A stretch of DNA of 39,321 nucleotides from RGIG5952 sp045603485. Lineage in GTDB: Bacteria; Verrucomicrobiota; Kiritimatiellia; RFP12; JAAYLN01. The notes under the pieces were generated by a model that saw only the letters and a list, made by a program, of their open reading frames with translations, ran no database searches and had not been told where the DNA came from. Numbering within the stretch: position 1 is the stretch's first letter; each line of letters begins with the position of its first letter. The stretch lies in contig JAZUMF010000115.1 of assembly GCA_045603485.1 (NCBI GenBank), positions 1 to 39,321 of the forward strand. The letters run 5' to 3'. Below are positions 24,663-32,896 of this stretch, one piece after another. The position numbers were made by a program, and so were the translations under genes.

Positions 24663-25835
24663 TTATTCTGCGAATACGGGAGTTTCTGCGGACGGCACCT
24701 CCGCCTCGGCAGGAATAGAAATTTCTTTTTTATCCTGCATAGACATTAATACTATATTTTTGGTACCTTTGTCAATCTTTTTTAATAAGAACTTCTTTCC
24801 GTTGATAGTAACTTCGGCCTCGCCTTCACTACCTTCAAGGACAAATTCCGCTCCATTATTTGATTGCACAAGAGTGATCCGATAGTCTGTATCGGTCGCC
24901 TCAACCTCCTTGCGGAATTCAATCATCCGCTTAGTACTTATGCGCTCAACAACGGCTACAGGCACCTTTTCAACCTTCTCTTTCTTGGTGAATTTATTGA
25001 TGACTTTTTCTTCACGCCAATCGATTTTCTGAAGTTTAAAATCAGCATAGCGCTTGGGTGCCGAAAGGCCTGCCCCGGGCAGTACGGGAAGTGGACCTAA
25101 AAGCTCGCCCTCCTTAATCATGAGGGTCACCATTTTCTTGGTTTCACGATCATAATAATTGAATTGACACTTGTAGGTTTTGTCGGGCATCAATAGAGTG
25201 CTGGTAAACATAATCGGAAGCTTGGTGGCCTCAATAGAACGAACGCAGACAAATGTCATAGGATCTGGATGGCTGTTCTTGTCAAGGGGATTTGAGCCTG
25301 CACGAAATTCCTGAAGATTGGAGAATCCGTCTTCATCGGCATCCGATGCGGCATCTGAGGCATCAAGATGATTGAGATTGTACTTGCGCTCCCAAATATC
25401 GGGGATACCATCGCTATCGGAATCGGTAGACGCATCAGCAACCGCGACCTTGCCCTTCAAGGGCTGCTCGGTTCCGCAACGAGGACATTTTTCAGACTCG
25501 GGAGGAATAGGCGCTTGGCAGCTATTATGAGCACACCAAACGCGCTTTTCAGGGACAAAGAATCCCGACTTTACATCCTGTCTAAAATTGAGCTGAAATG
25601 GATGTCCGATACGAGTGTAAGAATTGGAATAAAGCAGAATTTCCTTATCCTGAGGCGGCACCTCGGGACGCTCCGGAGTGAGGCTGTCCAATTCCGCAAG
25701 ATTTTTATTATAGGCGACCTCGGCACTTCCCTTTGTATCCATCCAAATATAAAGCATTAAGCCAAAAAGCACCAAGCAAATTACCGCTGCAATTTTGTCA
25801 TAGTTACGAACGATAGGAGAATTTCCTGCTGCCAT
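24663..25835 (-). CDS. Amuc_1099-like pilus-complex protein with zinc ribbon and Ca-binding repeats
   Basis: A 390-residue bitopic protein. One membrane helix lies at residues 14-31 with a short cytoplasmic N-terminus; the rest would be periplasmic. C101, C106, C117 and C120 (CX4C...CPRCG) form a zinc-ribbon-like site. Two thrombospondin type 3-like calcium motifs follow, DSDSDGIPD (138-146) and DADEDGFSN (165-173), the second continuing into NLQEFRAGSNPLD. The C-terminal half is beta-rich. Position between the Amuc_1100-like and secretin genes matches Amuc_1099. By location it may link the inner-membrane platform to the secretin, as PilP does in type IV pili; this is inference. It starts 2 nt after its upstream neighbour. 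Confidence 0.8.
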   Translation of the reverse strand: MAAGNSPIVRNYDKIAAVICLVLFGLMLYIWMDTKGSAEVAYNKNLAELDSLTPERPEVPPQDKEILLYSNSYTRIGHPFQLNFRQDVKSGFFVPEKRVWCAHNSCQAPIPPESEKCPRCGTEQPLKGKVAVADASTDSDSDGIPDIWERKYNLNHLDASDAASDADEDGFSNLQEFRAGSNPLDKNSHPDPMTFVCVRSIEATKLPIMFTSTLLMPDKTYKCQFNYYDRETKKMVTLMIKEGELLGPLPVLPGAGLSAPKRYADFKLQKIDWREEKVINKFTKKEKVEKVPVAVVERISTKRMIEFRKEVEATDTDYRITLVQSNNGAEFVLEGSEGEAEVTINGKKFLLKKIDKGTKNIVLMSMQDKKEISIPAEAEVPSAETPVFAE

Positions 25836-25837
25836 GA

Positions 25838-26959
25838 TTACTTGCTCTCCTTTCCGAAGGTATAAACATCAATCTCAAGATGCACGGCTAATGGCGGATC
25901 GACATCCGGACCGGACATTACACGCATCTCAGGAGGAAGCTCCGAATCCTTTGCAACTGGAGCGGCTGCCTTTGCCTCTTCGTTAGCTTTGCGATCGGAA
26001 CGAGATTTGCGCGCGGCGCGGCGCGCAGCACGGCGCGCAGCGGCATTCTCCTTGACGCTCTCCTCTTCGTCAGACTTCTCTTCTACGACTTCGGGAGCTA
26101 CCGGCAAGCGCAAGTCTTTTGCCGACTTTGAAATTGTCATACCCGAAACAACACAGAATGCGTTGGGCATTGCCGCAATACCATTAAGCAAATCCATAAG
26201 GGCATTCTGACGAGCGGTAAATTCAAGTATGAACTTCTGGCTCGTAAAGAGCGGAGGTGGCGGCTCATCAGATTTGCCCTTCTTGCCTTTTTTCTTTTTA
26301 CGGGGCTTCTCTTCTTCCTCGTCCTCCTCTTCCTCTGCATCGCGACGACGGTTACGACGGCTATCATCGGTTGCAGAGCGGCTGAGTGTCGCCTGATCCT
26401 TCGCTTCGCGCTTAATCATTGTTATGCGAGAGACATTGGACTTGAACATCTCGCCGGTCAGCCACGATATGACAACAAGCTGTTGCCCTAGAAGGGGGAC
26501 TTCTTCCTCTGATGGCATTGCCGGATTGGCACCGACATAAGCATCAAAACCGAATGCAAATCCCGGAGAAACCGACTTCGCGCCATCAACGATAGGAGCC
26601 TTATCGGTGTAAAGCTTGATAATCTGGCCAAGCTTTTGGACAAATGCCGAAGGGGTCGTACCTTCGACAAGCGGAATATTGCATTTTGACAAAGCGCCTG
26701 TTATGGTAGCGCGGCTATCTTCTAGCTCCGTCACCATTTCCTTGATTTTTGCAATATTTTCAGGGCTTGGGAAGATGATTTCATTTCCTGAGCGGTCACT
26801 TCCCTCATAAATATGGTTCAGCTGCTTGCGTATACGGACCTTCTCCGCCTCATCGCGCGCCGCCTCTGCAAACTTGCCTTTTGCGGAAAAACCAAGTACA
26901 GCGGCAGCGCCGACAGCGACGACCGCAATAGCAATGAAAATAATCTTTGCGCGATCCAT
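25838..26959 (-). CDS. Amuc_1100-like PilO-type protein
   Basis: A 373-residue protein with an N-terminal membrane helix (5-24), a coiled coil (about 28-50, 65-95) including IIFPSPENIAKIKEMVTEL, and a ferredoxin-like fold broken by two charged linkers. Linker one (about 191-236) is Arg then Glu then Lys rich (EEEEDEEEEK, KKKKGKKGK); linker two (about 285-345) contains AARRAARRAARK. The PilO/PilN-like fold and synteny point to Amuc_1100, the Akkermansia protein reported to act on host TLR2. Whether this relative reaches the surface is unknown. GGAGG precedes the ATG, one nt after the PilM-PilN stop. Confidence 0.8.
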   Translation of the reverse strand: MDRAKIIFIAIAVVAVGAAAVLGFSAKGKFAEAARDEAEKVRIRKQLNHIYEGSDRSGNEIIFPSPENIAKIKEMVTELEDSRATITGALSKCNIPLVEGTTPSAFVQKLGQIIKLYTDKAPIVDGAKSVSPGFAFGFDAYVGANPAMPSEEEVPLLGQQLVVISWLTGEMFKSNVSRITMIKREAKDQATLSRSATDDSRRNRRRDAEEEEDEEEEKPRKKKKGKKGKSDEPPPPLFTSQKFILEFTARQNALMDLLNGIAAMPNAFCVVSGMTISKSAKDLRLPVAPEVVEEKSDEEESVKENAAARRAARRAARKSRSDRKANEEAKAAAPVAKDSELPPEMRVMSGPDVDPPLAVHLEIDVYTFGKESK

Positions 26960-26960
26960 G

Positions 26961-28637
26961 CTATTCCTCCACCTTCTCCACCTTTACCAATCCGAACTGG
27001 TGGGTCGCCTTTAGACCGACCGTCAACTTAAACTCTCTGACCTTATTGGCTAAGCCTTCAACATCCTTCTGCTGAAGAATCCTGAGAGGCTCGGCAAATG
27101 GAGCTTGGCGTAAAAGATTTGCACCAAAGAGCTCAGGGGCTGTCTTCCCGCCCTTTTCCGATTTTTGAAGGGCATCGGTGAAGCCACGACATACTATTTC
27201 AACGGTCGCCTCTCCGGGATTGGATGTCATTGAAACGACCCACATTCCAGGAAGCATCGACGCACGGATAGCGTCAAGGCGTTGAACCATCAGTGTGCGG
27301 TCTTCGATAAGCTTGCGATACTGCTCCAACTCAGCAATAACAGCCGCTCGGTTCTCACCCTCGGCAGCAATCTGCTTGCTTGTTGAAGAGAACTTGGAAA
27401 GCCGACTGTCAACATCGGACTTGCCCTTTGCGGCATATTCGCTCTTGACACCGCCAGCGAGGAGAGCGAAGAATGCCGCTCCGACTAGGGCTATGCCGGC
27501 AATCGCAAAGAATGGGAGCCTTCGGCGGAATGTCTTTTTGTCGACAAGATTCGGCGGCATAAGATTGATTTCAACCTTTGCTGCGCCATTCTTGCGGACA
27601 GCCATACCAACAGCCTCTGCCAGCTGATGGAATTCAGACGCCGCCATATCAGCATCAACGCGCGGACCGAGCGTTATGGCTGAAAACGGATCCAAGAACT
27701 CGACATCAACCTTGAGCTTCTCACGGAAGAAGGTATCCATGTATTGGAGGATGGAAGAGCCACCCGTCAAATAGACCTTGGCGGGAACCGATCCGCCCTG
27801 CTGACTACGGTAGAAATTGATTGAGCGATTTACTTCGGCGTGGAGTCGGGTCACGACGCTGCGGATACATTTAGACATGCGGTCTGTAGCATCGTCTTCT
27901 GCAGCCGTTACGCCACCCAATGCAACAAAACCGGCCTCTAACTTCATCTTTTCCGCTTCACGGAAATCGACCTGGAAGGTCTTTGCGATTTCCTGAGTAA
28001 TTGCATTACCTGCAACTGGAATTGAACGGTAGAAAACCTTGCCGTCCTCGATAAAAACGAGATTAGTCGAACGGGATCCTATATCCAAGACCATTGAGCA
28101 TCCGCTCAATCCCGGATTGCAGCAGCAGACGCAGTTGTAAATAGCAAGCGGAGCGACATCGACGGTCTCCGGCTCAAGACCCGCAGCTGCGATGGAATTG
28201 GTAAGTGCAACGATGCTATCGGTCTTGGCGGCGACGATCATCGCATTTTGCTCGCCTAAATCATTGCCGGTACCGATCAACTGATAATCCCAAGTCAGCT
28301 CGTCAATGGGGAATGGGACATTCTGTTCGGCTTCAGCCTGAATCATCGCACGGATTTTATCCTTGGAGACGACAGGAAGCTTAACAAAGCGGGGGAAGAC
28401 CGCCTGCCCAGACACCGACATCATCAATGGCCCGGGACGAATCCCTTTGTCTCGCATGATATCCTGAAGTGCCGCGATGATAAATCCCGAGGGATCCATA
28501 TCGCTATCAGGCTCAAGACCTAGCGGAGCGCTGCCATATTGCAAAAGCTCGGGATTCTTACCCGATGTCAATTTGAACTCGGCTAGGGTAATCTGCCCTG
28601 CGCCGATATTCAGTGTAAGTATCCTATCGGAAGCCAT
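26961..28637 (-). CDS. PilM-PilN fusion, Amuc_1101-like
   Basis: A 558-residue protein. Residues 1-350 are a PilM actin-like ATPase: phosphate-binding LDIGSRSTNLVF (185-196), VYLTGGSS (288-295), and VPFPIDELTWDYQL (107-120), a PilM signature. INLMPPN at 357-363 is the typical start of PilN, normally a separate protein whose tail binds PilM. A membrane helix (about 374-396) and a periplasmic domain (about 400-558) follow. The fusion thus joins cytoplasmic ring and inner-membrane anchor in one chain. Its ATG shares a base with the upstream stop (TAATG), so it is translationally coupled. Confidence 0.88.
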   Translation of the reverse strand: MASDRILTLNIGAGQITLAEFKLTSGKNPELLQYGSAPLGLEPDSDMDPSGFIIAALQDIMRDKGIRPGPLMMSVSGQAVFPRFVKLPVVSKDKIRAMIQAEAEQNVPFPIDELTWDYQLIGTGNDLGEQNAMIVAAKTDSIVALTNSIAAAGLEPETVDVAPLAIYNCVCCCNPGLSGCSMVLDIGSRSTNLVFIEDGKVFYRSIPVAGNAITQEIAKTFQVDFREAEKMKLEAGFVALGGVTAAEDDATDRMSKCIRSVVTRLHAEVNRSINFYRSQQGGSVPAKVYLTGGSSILQYMDTFFREKLKVDVEFLDPFSAITLGPRVDADMAASEFHQLAEAVGMAVRKNGAAKVEINLMPPNLVDKKTFRRRLPFFAIAGIALVGAAFFALLAGGVKSEYAAKGKSDVDSRLSKFSSTSKQIAAEGENRAAVIAELEQYRKLIEDRTLMVQRLDAIRASMLPGMWVVSMTSNPGEATVEIVCRGFTDALQKSEKGGKTAPELFGANLLRQAPFAEPLRILQQKDVEGLANKVREFKLTVGLKATHQFGLVKVEKVEE

Positions 28638-29254
28638 TAGCGCACCACCTCGTATTCATCTGTAAAGGTTATACCAAATGGAGTCTTGGAGCGATCTACC
28701 AATAATTCAGGATGCTGCATAAGCTTTTCTCCTAAAGTGTCAAGTTTATCCCACCAAGCACCCTTTGCCGAGCCGTCAGAATCCGCCGCCACGACTTCGC
28801 CATCAATTTCAATCTCAACACCTACAGCGGTAGGAAGCCCATATCGAGCCACGACATTCGGAGGCAGCATTACGCAGGCACCATGCTCACCCTTGGCAAT
28901 ATTGATATAGGTTACTGTAGTTGTAAAATAATGATAGCCGTTTTTGGCGTTTCCGGATAACACATGGAATGTGAAGGTGGCCTCGTCTAGCCATTCAGGA
29001 GCCGTAAGGTACTCAACCTCAACTGCGGCCCAACGCTTATTGCGACCTGAATTCCGGTTTGGAGACTTTACCTTTGCGTCGAATTGCGGTGCCGCCATAA
29101 GGCCTGTATTCTTCAATCCGGTAATGCCCTTAATCTTGACGGGAGTTCCCTGTGCAGGACGAGCTGCCCGCCCTTGAGCATAAGCGTCGCTGGCGCAAAA
29201 AACAAGCGCTACGGCCATCGCAGCCATTGTAAACAGACTTCCTAAACCTTTCAT
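28637..29254 (-). CDS. Secreted Amuc_1102-like protein
   Basis: A 205-residue protein with a signal peptide (about 1-27, ending ASDAYA). The mature part opens with a Gly/Arg/Pro stretch, then a beta-rich domain with RWAAVEVEYLTAPEWLDEATFTFHVL and HYFTTTVTYINIAKGEHGACVMLPPNVV. It resembles the Amuc_1102 family by position and pattern. No lipobox or barrel is seen, so a periplasmic or surface component is likely. I use 29254 as start because AGGAG lies 9 nt upstream; an earlier ATG at 29284 adds ten unsupported residues. It is first in the operon and overlaps the PilM-PilN ATG. Confidence 0.78.
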   Translation of the reverse strand: MKGLGSLFTMAAMAVALVFCASDAYAQGRAARPAQGTPVKIKGITGLKNTGLMAAPQFDAKVKSPNRNSGRNKRWAAVEVEYLTAPEWLDEATFTFHVLSGNAKNGYHYFTTTVTYINIAKGEHGACVMLPPNVVARYGLPTAVGVEIEIDGEVVAADSDGSAKGAWWDKLDTLGEKLMQHPELLVDRSKTPFGITFTDEYEVVR

Positions 29255-29323
29255 GTAATGACTCCTACTTACTGATTGATACATAAGGCACCTTGAAAAA
29301 TACCTGATATTAAGTCAAGAGAA

Positions 29324-29352
29324 ATGATAACGAAACTTTGCAAAAAATGCAA
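29324..29352 (-). promoter_or_regulatory. Promoter of the Amuc_1102-1098-like operon
   Basis: On the minus strand, TTGCAT (29347-29352), 17 nt, TATCAT (29324-29329). The predicted start is near 29317, giving a leader of about 63 nt. It lies in the 99-bp gap after the release-factor-like gene, so the cluster can be expressed independently of gatB. Confidence 0.6.
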
Positions 29353-29353
29353 A

Positions 29354-29770
29354 CTATTCTTCTAACACCTTTCCTCTAAGAGCTTTTTTAGCTGAGTGCA
29401 TCCGCTTGTCGGCCAGCATACGGGCCTTTTGCTTTCTGGAGCGACGGCGCTTCTGCCGGCGGATTTTTTCCGCCTCGGCAATTCGCGCGCGCTCACGGCT
29501 GTGCCGAGCCTCAAGAATCCTCTCGCTCAGAAGCCGCCTAGCCAACCAGCGGTTAGCCTCGCGGGAGCGGGTTTCTTGACAACGGATCTGCGTACCGCTC
29601 GGAATATGTACAAGTTGAACGCACGAAGAGGTCTTGTTGATCTTCTGCCCTCCGCTGCCCCCGCCTCTAACAAAGCGCTCCTCGATGTCGGCCTCAACGA
29701 CACCTGCGACCGACATCTTTTCACGAATACGCTCAATTGTCTCGGGAGATAGAACGACAGAGTCTGCCAT
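29354..29770 (-). CDS. GGQ-domain release-factor-like protein (ArfB/C12orf65-like)
   Basis: A 138-residue protein with only the peptidyl-hydrolase domain of class I release factors: RGGGSGGQKINKTSSCVQL, with GGQ at 40-42, then CQETRSREANRWLARRLL. It lacks the codon-recognition domains of PrfA and PrfB. The C-terminus is a long Arg/Lys-rich tail (RRQKRRRSRKQKARMLADKR), as in ArfB/ICT1, where the tail enters the empty mRNA channel to rescue stalled ribosomes. Rescue of stalled ribosomes is therefore the likely role. It begins 10 nt after the thioesterase gene. Membership of the ArfB versus the C12orf65-like branch is not settled. Confidence 0.82.
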   Translation of the reverse strand: MADSVVLSPETIERIREKMSVAGVVEADIEERFVRGGGSGGQKINKTSSCVQLVHIPSGTQIRCQETRSREANRWLARRLLSERILEARHSRERARIAEAEKIRRQKRRRSRKQKARMLADKRMHSAKKALRGKVLEE

Positions 29771-29780
29771 GACGCCAAGG

Positions 29781-30530
29781 TTATTCCCAATGGCAAACGG
29801 CAGTCACAAGAACTGCGCCGTCGGCCTTGCGTTTAAGCGAATGGAGCGTTGTCTTACCACATTCAGCCTGTTCGATAAAACTCTCAACCTCTTCACCCAT
29901 TTTAGCTTCAGAGCGGTAAGAAATATCAAGACGAAGCAAACGGCGTGAAAAGAGCTCCTCACTAAGAGGCTCAAAGAGCCACTCTATATAGTGGACATTA
30001 TTTACATGGCGATTAACATCACAATCGGCCCGACGAACGAGGATCGACGAAGTCAGCGGAGCACTTCCATCGGCTACCGGCAACTCTTTCGGCAACGGCT
30101 CCACATCAACCCTATCGACGCCCTCAGGGGCTAGCGTCATAAGCTTAGGGGTCAATCGGCTAATCTTACGATTGACGACATCAACATAAATCCAATCACT
30201 CGTCGCACGAATAAAGGAGGTTCCATCCAATCCCTTCAACAGATAATCACGGGTGCAGACTAATCTGCCCTTGACACCGGAGGCCCAGGTGGTCAACTCG
30301 ACACCGTCAGTTGATGTTGGCCAGTTATCAAAGCATACGCTCATTGAAGAGAGCATCCAAGAATGCCCCTCCTTTAAAAGCTCTGCCATACCAACGCCAA
30401 GCTCAATAGCTGCAGATGTTGCGCCTCGCTGCAAAATATCGCAAAGCTTTGCTACCGAGACCCGACCGGTCACATCCAAATCGGAATCAGCAAAAGTGCA
30501 TTTAAGATTATATTTCTTAAATTCGGCCAT
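29781..30530 (-). CDS. Acyl-ACP thioesterase
   Basis: A 249-residue double-hotdog thioesterase of the FatA/FatB-related bacterial family, which releases free fatty acids from acyl carrier protein. The first hotdog runs from about residue 5 to 130 (RGATSAAIELG, SWMLSSMSVCFDNWP). The second carries the catalytic set in DCDVNRHVNNVHYIEW (D171, N173, H175). Length is normal for the bacterial family. AAAGGAGG gives a very strong ribosome site 7 nt before ATG. It lies 30 nt after gatB and 10 nt before the release-factor-like gene. The operon link looks positional rather than metabolic. Confidence 0.88.
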   Translation of the reverse strand: MAEFKKYNLKCTFADSDLDVTGRVSVAKLCDILQRGATSAAIELGVGMAELLKEGHSWMLSSMSVCFDNWPTSTDGVELTTWASGVKGRLVCTRDYLLKGLDGTSFIRATSDWIYVDVVNRKISRLTPKLMTLAPEGVDRVDVEPLPKELPVADGSAPLTSSILVRRADCDVNRHVNNVHYIEWLFEPLSEELFSRRLLRLDISYRSEAKMGEEVESFIEQAECGKTTLHSLKRKADGAVLVTAVCHWE

Positions 30531-30560
30531 GATTAGCCTCCTTTGTAGAAGAACACTGAG

Positions 30561-31994
30561 CTACTGCCTGGCGAGGGTTTCAGCAACCAGTTTACCCACA
30601 AGCTTAGGATCTGCCTTGCCCTTGCTAAGCTTCATAACTTGACCGACAAAGAAGCCAGCCGCCGCCTTTTTACCGGCCTTAAAGTCGGCAACGGATTTAG
30701 GATTCGAAGCGATTGCCTGATCCACAAAGCCCTGAAGTGCAGAGGAATCACTAACCTGCCCTAAACCGCGCTCATCGACGATAGCCTTCGGCATACCGCC
30801 CTTATCGAAAAGCTCAGGCAAAAGCTCCTTTGCTGTCGGACCATTGATGGTACCGGCATCAAGAAGCTTAAGAAGTTCTGCGAGAGCCTCGGGAGAAAGG
30901 GCGCACTCTGAAATCGTCTTTCCACTCTCGCCGAGAAGACGCAGAACTTCTGTCATAAACCAATTCGATACAATCTTACCGGCTACAGGAGAGGCAGAAC
31001 GGGCAGCAGATTCAAAGAAGTCGGCATAAGATTTATCCGCTGAAAGAACCTCTGCGTCATATTCTGGAATCCCATACTCTTCAACCATACGGACGCGACG
31101 GGCGCCGGGAAGCTCAGGAAGCTCGCGTCTCCACTCCGCAATCGTCTCTTCCGAAAGAACGACAGGAACCAAATCCGGCTCGGGAAAATAGCGATAGTCG
31201 TGGGCATTCTCTTTGTTGCGCATAGACTGCGTTTCGCCATTTTCACCGTCCCAACGACGGGTCTCCTGAATAATTGCGCCGCCATGCTCAAGCAAATCTA
31301 TCTGGCGTGCCACTTCATATTCGATTGCGGCATGAATACCCTTGAAGGTATTCATATTCTTAATCTCGACCTTGGTGCCAAGCTTTTCCTGCCCCTCCGG
31401 CCTGACGGAAATATTGACATCGGAACGCATATTGCCTTCCTCAAGGTTGCAATCAGATACGCCTGCGTAAATCAGCATCTCTTTGAGAGCGGTCAAATAT
31501 GCAATCGTCTCATCGGCAGAAGAAAGATCGGGCTCGCCGACAATCTCCATAAGCGGGGTTCCGCCTCTATTAAAATCGACGCCGCTCATACGGGCATAAT
31601 GATTTATCTTCGCCGCATCCTCTTCAAGGTGAATGTGGTTTATACGGATAAACTTCTTACCCGCTGGAGTATCGATCTCAACACCGCCGCCAATGCAGAG
31701 CGGCGCGCCATTTTGAGATATCTGGTAATCCTTCGCCATGTCAGGATAAAAGTAATTCTTGCGGTCGAAATTGCTGTGACGCGAAATTTCGCATCCAAGC
31801 ATCATGCCCGACATCACGGTAAATTTAACCGCTTGGCGGTTCATCACAGGCAACGCACCTGGATAGCCGAGGCAAACGGGGCATACATTCGTATTAGGCT
31901 CATCACCGAAGTGCAAACTGCATCCGCAAAACATCTTCGTGCGAGTCTTAAGCTGTACATGGGTCTCAAGACCAATTGTCGCTATATATTTCAT
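30561..31994 (-). CDS. gatB: Aspartyl/glutamyl-tRNA amidotransferase subunit B
   Basis: A 477-residue GatB, the subunit of GatCAB that binds tRNA and activates Glu-tRNA(Gln) or Asp-tRNA(Asn). Family segments are IGLETHVQLKT at the N-terminus, CPVCLGYPGALPV, YFYPDMAKDYQISQ, EIKNMNTFKGI and the C-terminal YqeY-like tail. Cys residues of the zinc site are present (MFCGCSLHFG, NVCPVC). I start at 31994; an ATG seven codons earlier (32015) lies next to the predicted transcription start. No gatA or gatC is in the window. No clear Shine-Dalgarno is seen. Confidence 0.95.
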   Translation of the reverse strand: MKYIATIGLETHVQLKTRTKMFCGCSLHFGDEPNTNVCPVCLGYPGALPVMNRQAVKFTVMSGMMLGCEISRHSNFDRKNYFYPDMAKDYQISQNGAPLCIGGGVEIDTPAGKKFIRINHIHLEEDAAKINHYARMSGVDFNRGGTPLMEIVGEPDLSSADETIAYLTALKEMLIYAGVSDCNLEEGNMRSDVNISVRPEGQEKLGTKVEIKNMNTFKGIHAAIEYEVARQIDLLEHGGAIIQETRRWDGENGETQSMRNKENAHDYRYFPEPDLVPVVLSEETIAEWRRELPELPGARRVRMVEEYGIPEYDAEVLSADKSYADFFESAARSASPVAGKIVSNWFMTEVLRLLGESGKTISECALSPEALAELLKLLDAGTINGPTAKELLPELFDKGGMPKAIVDERGLGQVSDSSALQGFVDQAIASNPKSVADFKAGKKAAAGFFVGQVMKLSKGKADPKLVGKLVAETLARQ

Positions 31995-32026
31995 AATCGG
32001 AAAATTCGTAGACAAAACAACAACCT

Positions 32027-32035
32027 ATTATATCA
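32027..32035 (-). promoter_or_regulatory. Extended -10 promoter of the gatB operon
   Basis: On the minus strand, TGATATAAT is an extended -10 element with perfect TATAAT at 32027-32032. The predicted start is near 32020, with a leader of about 26 nt to the chosen ATG. No good -35 box was found. Confidence 0.55.
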
Positions 32036-32058
32036 CATTTATAAAAATTAAACTCCCG

Positions 32059-32088
32059 TTGGAAACTCAAAGTGCAATTTGATATACT
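32059..32088 (+). promoter_or_regulatory. Sigma-70 promoter of the esterase-oxidoreductase pair
   Basis: TTGGAA (32059-32064), 18 nt, TATACT (32083-32088). The predicted start near 32095 falls at the GAAGGA ribosome site of the esterase, so the leader is only about 16 nt. It is divergent from the gatB promoter. Confidence 0.6.
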
Positions 32089-32110
32089 CTACTTGAAGGA
32101 TTTTACTACT

Positions 32111-32884
32111 ATGACAAATATGGTTTCACACTTTTTTGCCAACTCTCTTGGCAAGTTTACTTCCGTTAATGTGCTTTTACCGGACCGCCCGCAAAAGGAT
32201 CGACCGATTCCTACGCTCTATCTTTTGCACGGTCATTCAGACGACGAGTCGATTTGGATGCGTCGCACAGCATTGGAGCTCTATGCAGGAAACTACTATA
32301 TGGCGGTAGTTATGCCTAGAGGTGACCGCTCCTTCTACAACGATATGCCAAGCAGTGAAAATTATTTCACCTTTATTACCAAAGAGCTTCCCAAGGTAAT
32401 GGAATCATACTTCCCCCTCTCTTCCGAACGCAAGGATCGTTTTATTGCCGGTCTTTCAATGGGTGGCTGGGGCTCTCTAAAAGCGATTTTGAATTGTCCT
32501 GAAACTTATGCCGCCGGAGCCTCCCTTTCTGGCGTCACCGATATTTCCTGGCTTAAGGGTGCTAATCTTAAAACCTATGAGGCTGACTTCGGCGCCGATT
32601 ATATCCCTGAGGGAGTAAACGACCTTTACAAGCTTGCGGAAAAGCTTGCTGAGCTGCCGGATGAAGAGCGCCCAAAGATCTTCCAATATTGCGGTGTTGA
32701 CGATTTCCTTTACAAGGATAATATAAAGTTCCGCGATCATCTTGCCAATCTAAAGATTGAAGCTCACTATGAAGAGGGACCGGGAGGACATTGCTGGACA
32801 AACTGGAATGAGAGGATTGTCAATGTCCTTAAATGGTTACCTCTCTCAGAGAATATCGTTAAAACAGGTTCTGTTGGCGTTTAA
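32111..32884 (+). CDS. Esterase of the FrmB/antigen-85-like alpha/beta-hydrolase family
   Basis: A 257-residue alpha/beta hydrolase without a signal peptide. The oxyanion segment is TLYLLHGHSDDESIW, the nucleophile is S116 in GLSMGGWGSL, the acid is likely D in YCGVDDFLY, and the histidine is in EGPGGHCWTNW. The family includes S-formylglutathione hydrolase, acetylxylan-type esterases and mycolyltransferases; a cytoplasmic carbohydrate or small-ester esterase is most likely. I chose ATG 32111, with GAAGGA 10 nt upstream. A GTG at 32072 in the same frame precedes the -10 box and cannot be the start. The oxidoreductase follows after 12 nt. Confidence 0.82.
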   Translation: MTNMVSHFFANSLGKFTSVNVLLPDRPQKDRPIPTLYLLHGHSDDESIWMRRTALELYAGNYYMAVVMPRGDRSFYNDMPSSENYFTFITKELPKVMESYFPLSSERKDRFIAGLSMGGWGSLKAILNCPETYAAGASLSGVTDISWLKGANLKTYEADFGADYIPEGVNDLYKLAEKLAELPDEERPKIFQYCGVDDFLYKDNIKFRDHLANLKIEAHYEEGPGGHCWTNWNERIVNVLKWLPLSENIVKTGSVGV

Positions 32885-32896
32885 TTTTGTTGCGAC

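Noticed and set aside
21672..29254. Ordinary type II secretion or standard type IV pilus operon
   Set aside because: There is no GspE/GspF or PilB/PilC and no prepilin, PilM and PilN are fused, and the 1099- and 1102-like genes match the Akkermansia arrangement.
32072..32110. GTG start for the esterase at 32072
   Set aside because: It lies upstream of the predicted -10 box, and ATG 32111 has a ribosome binding site.
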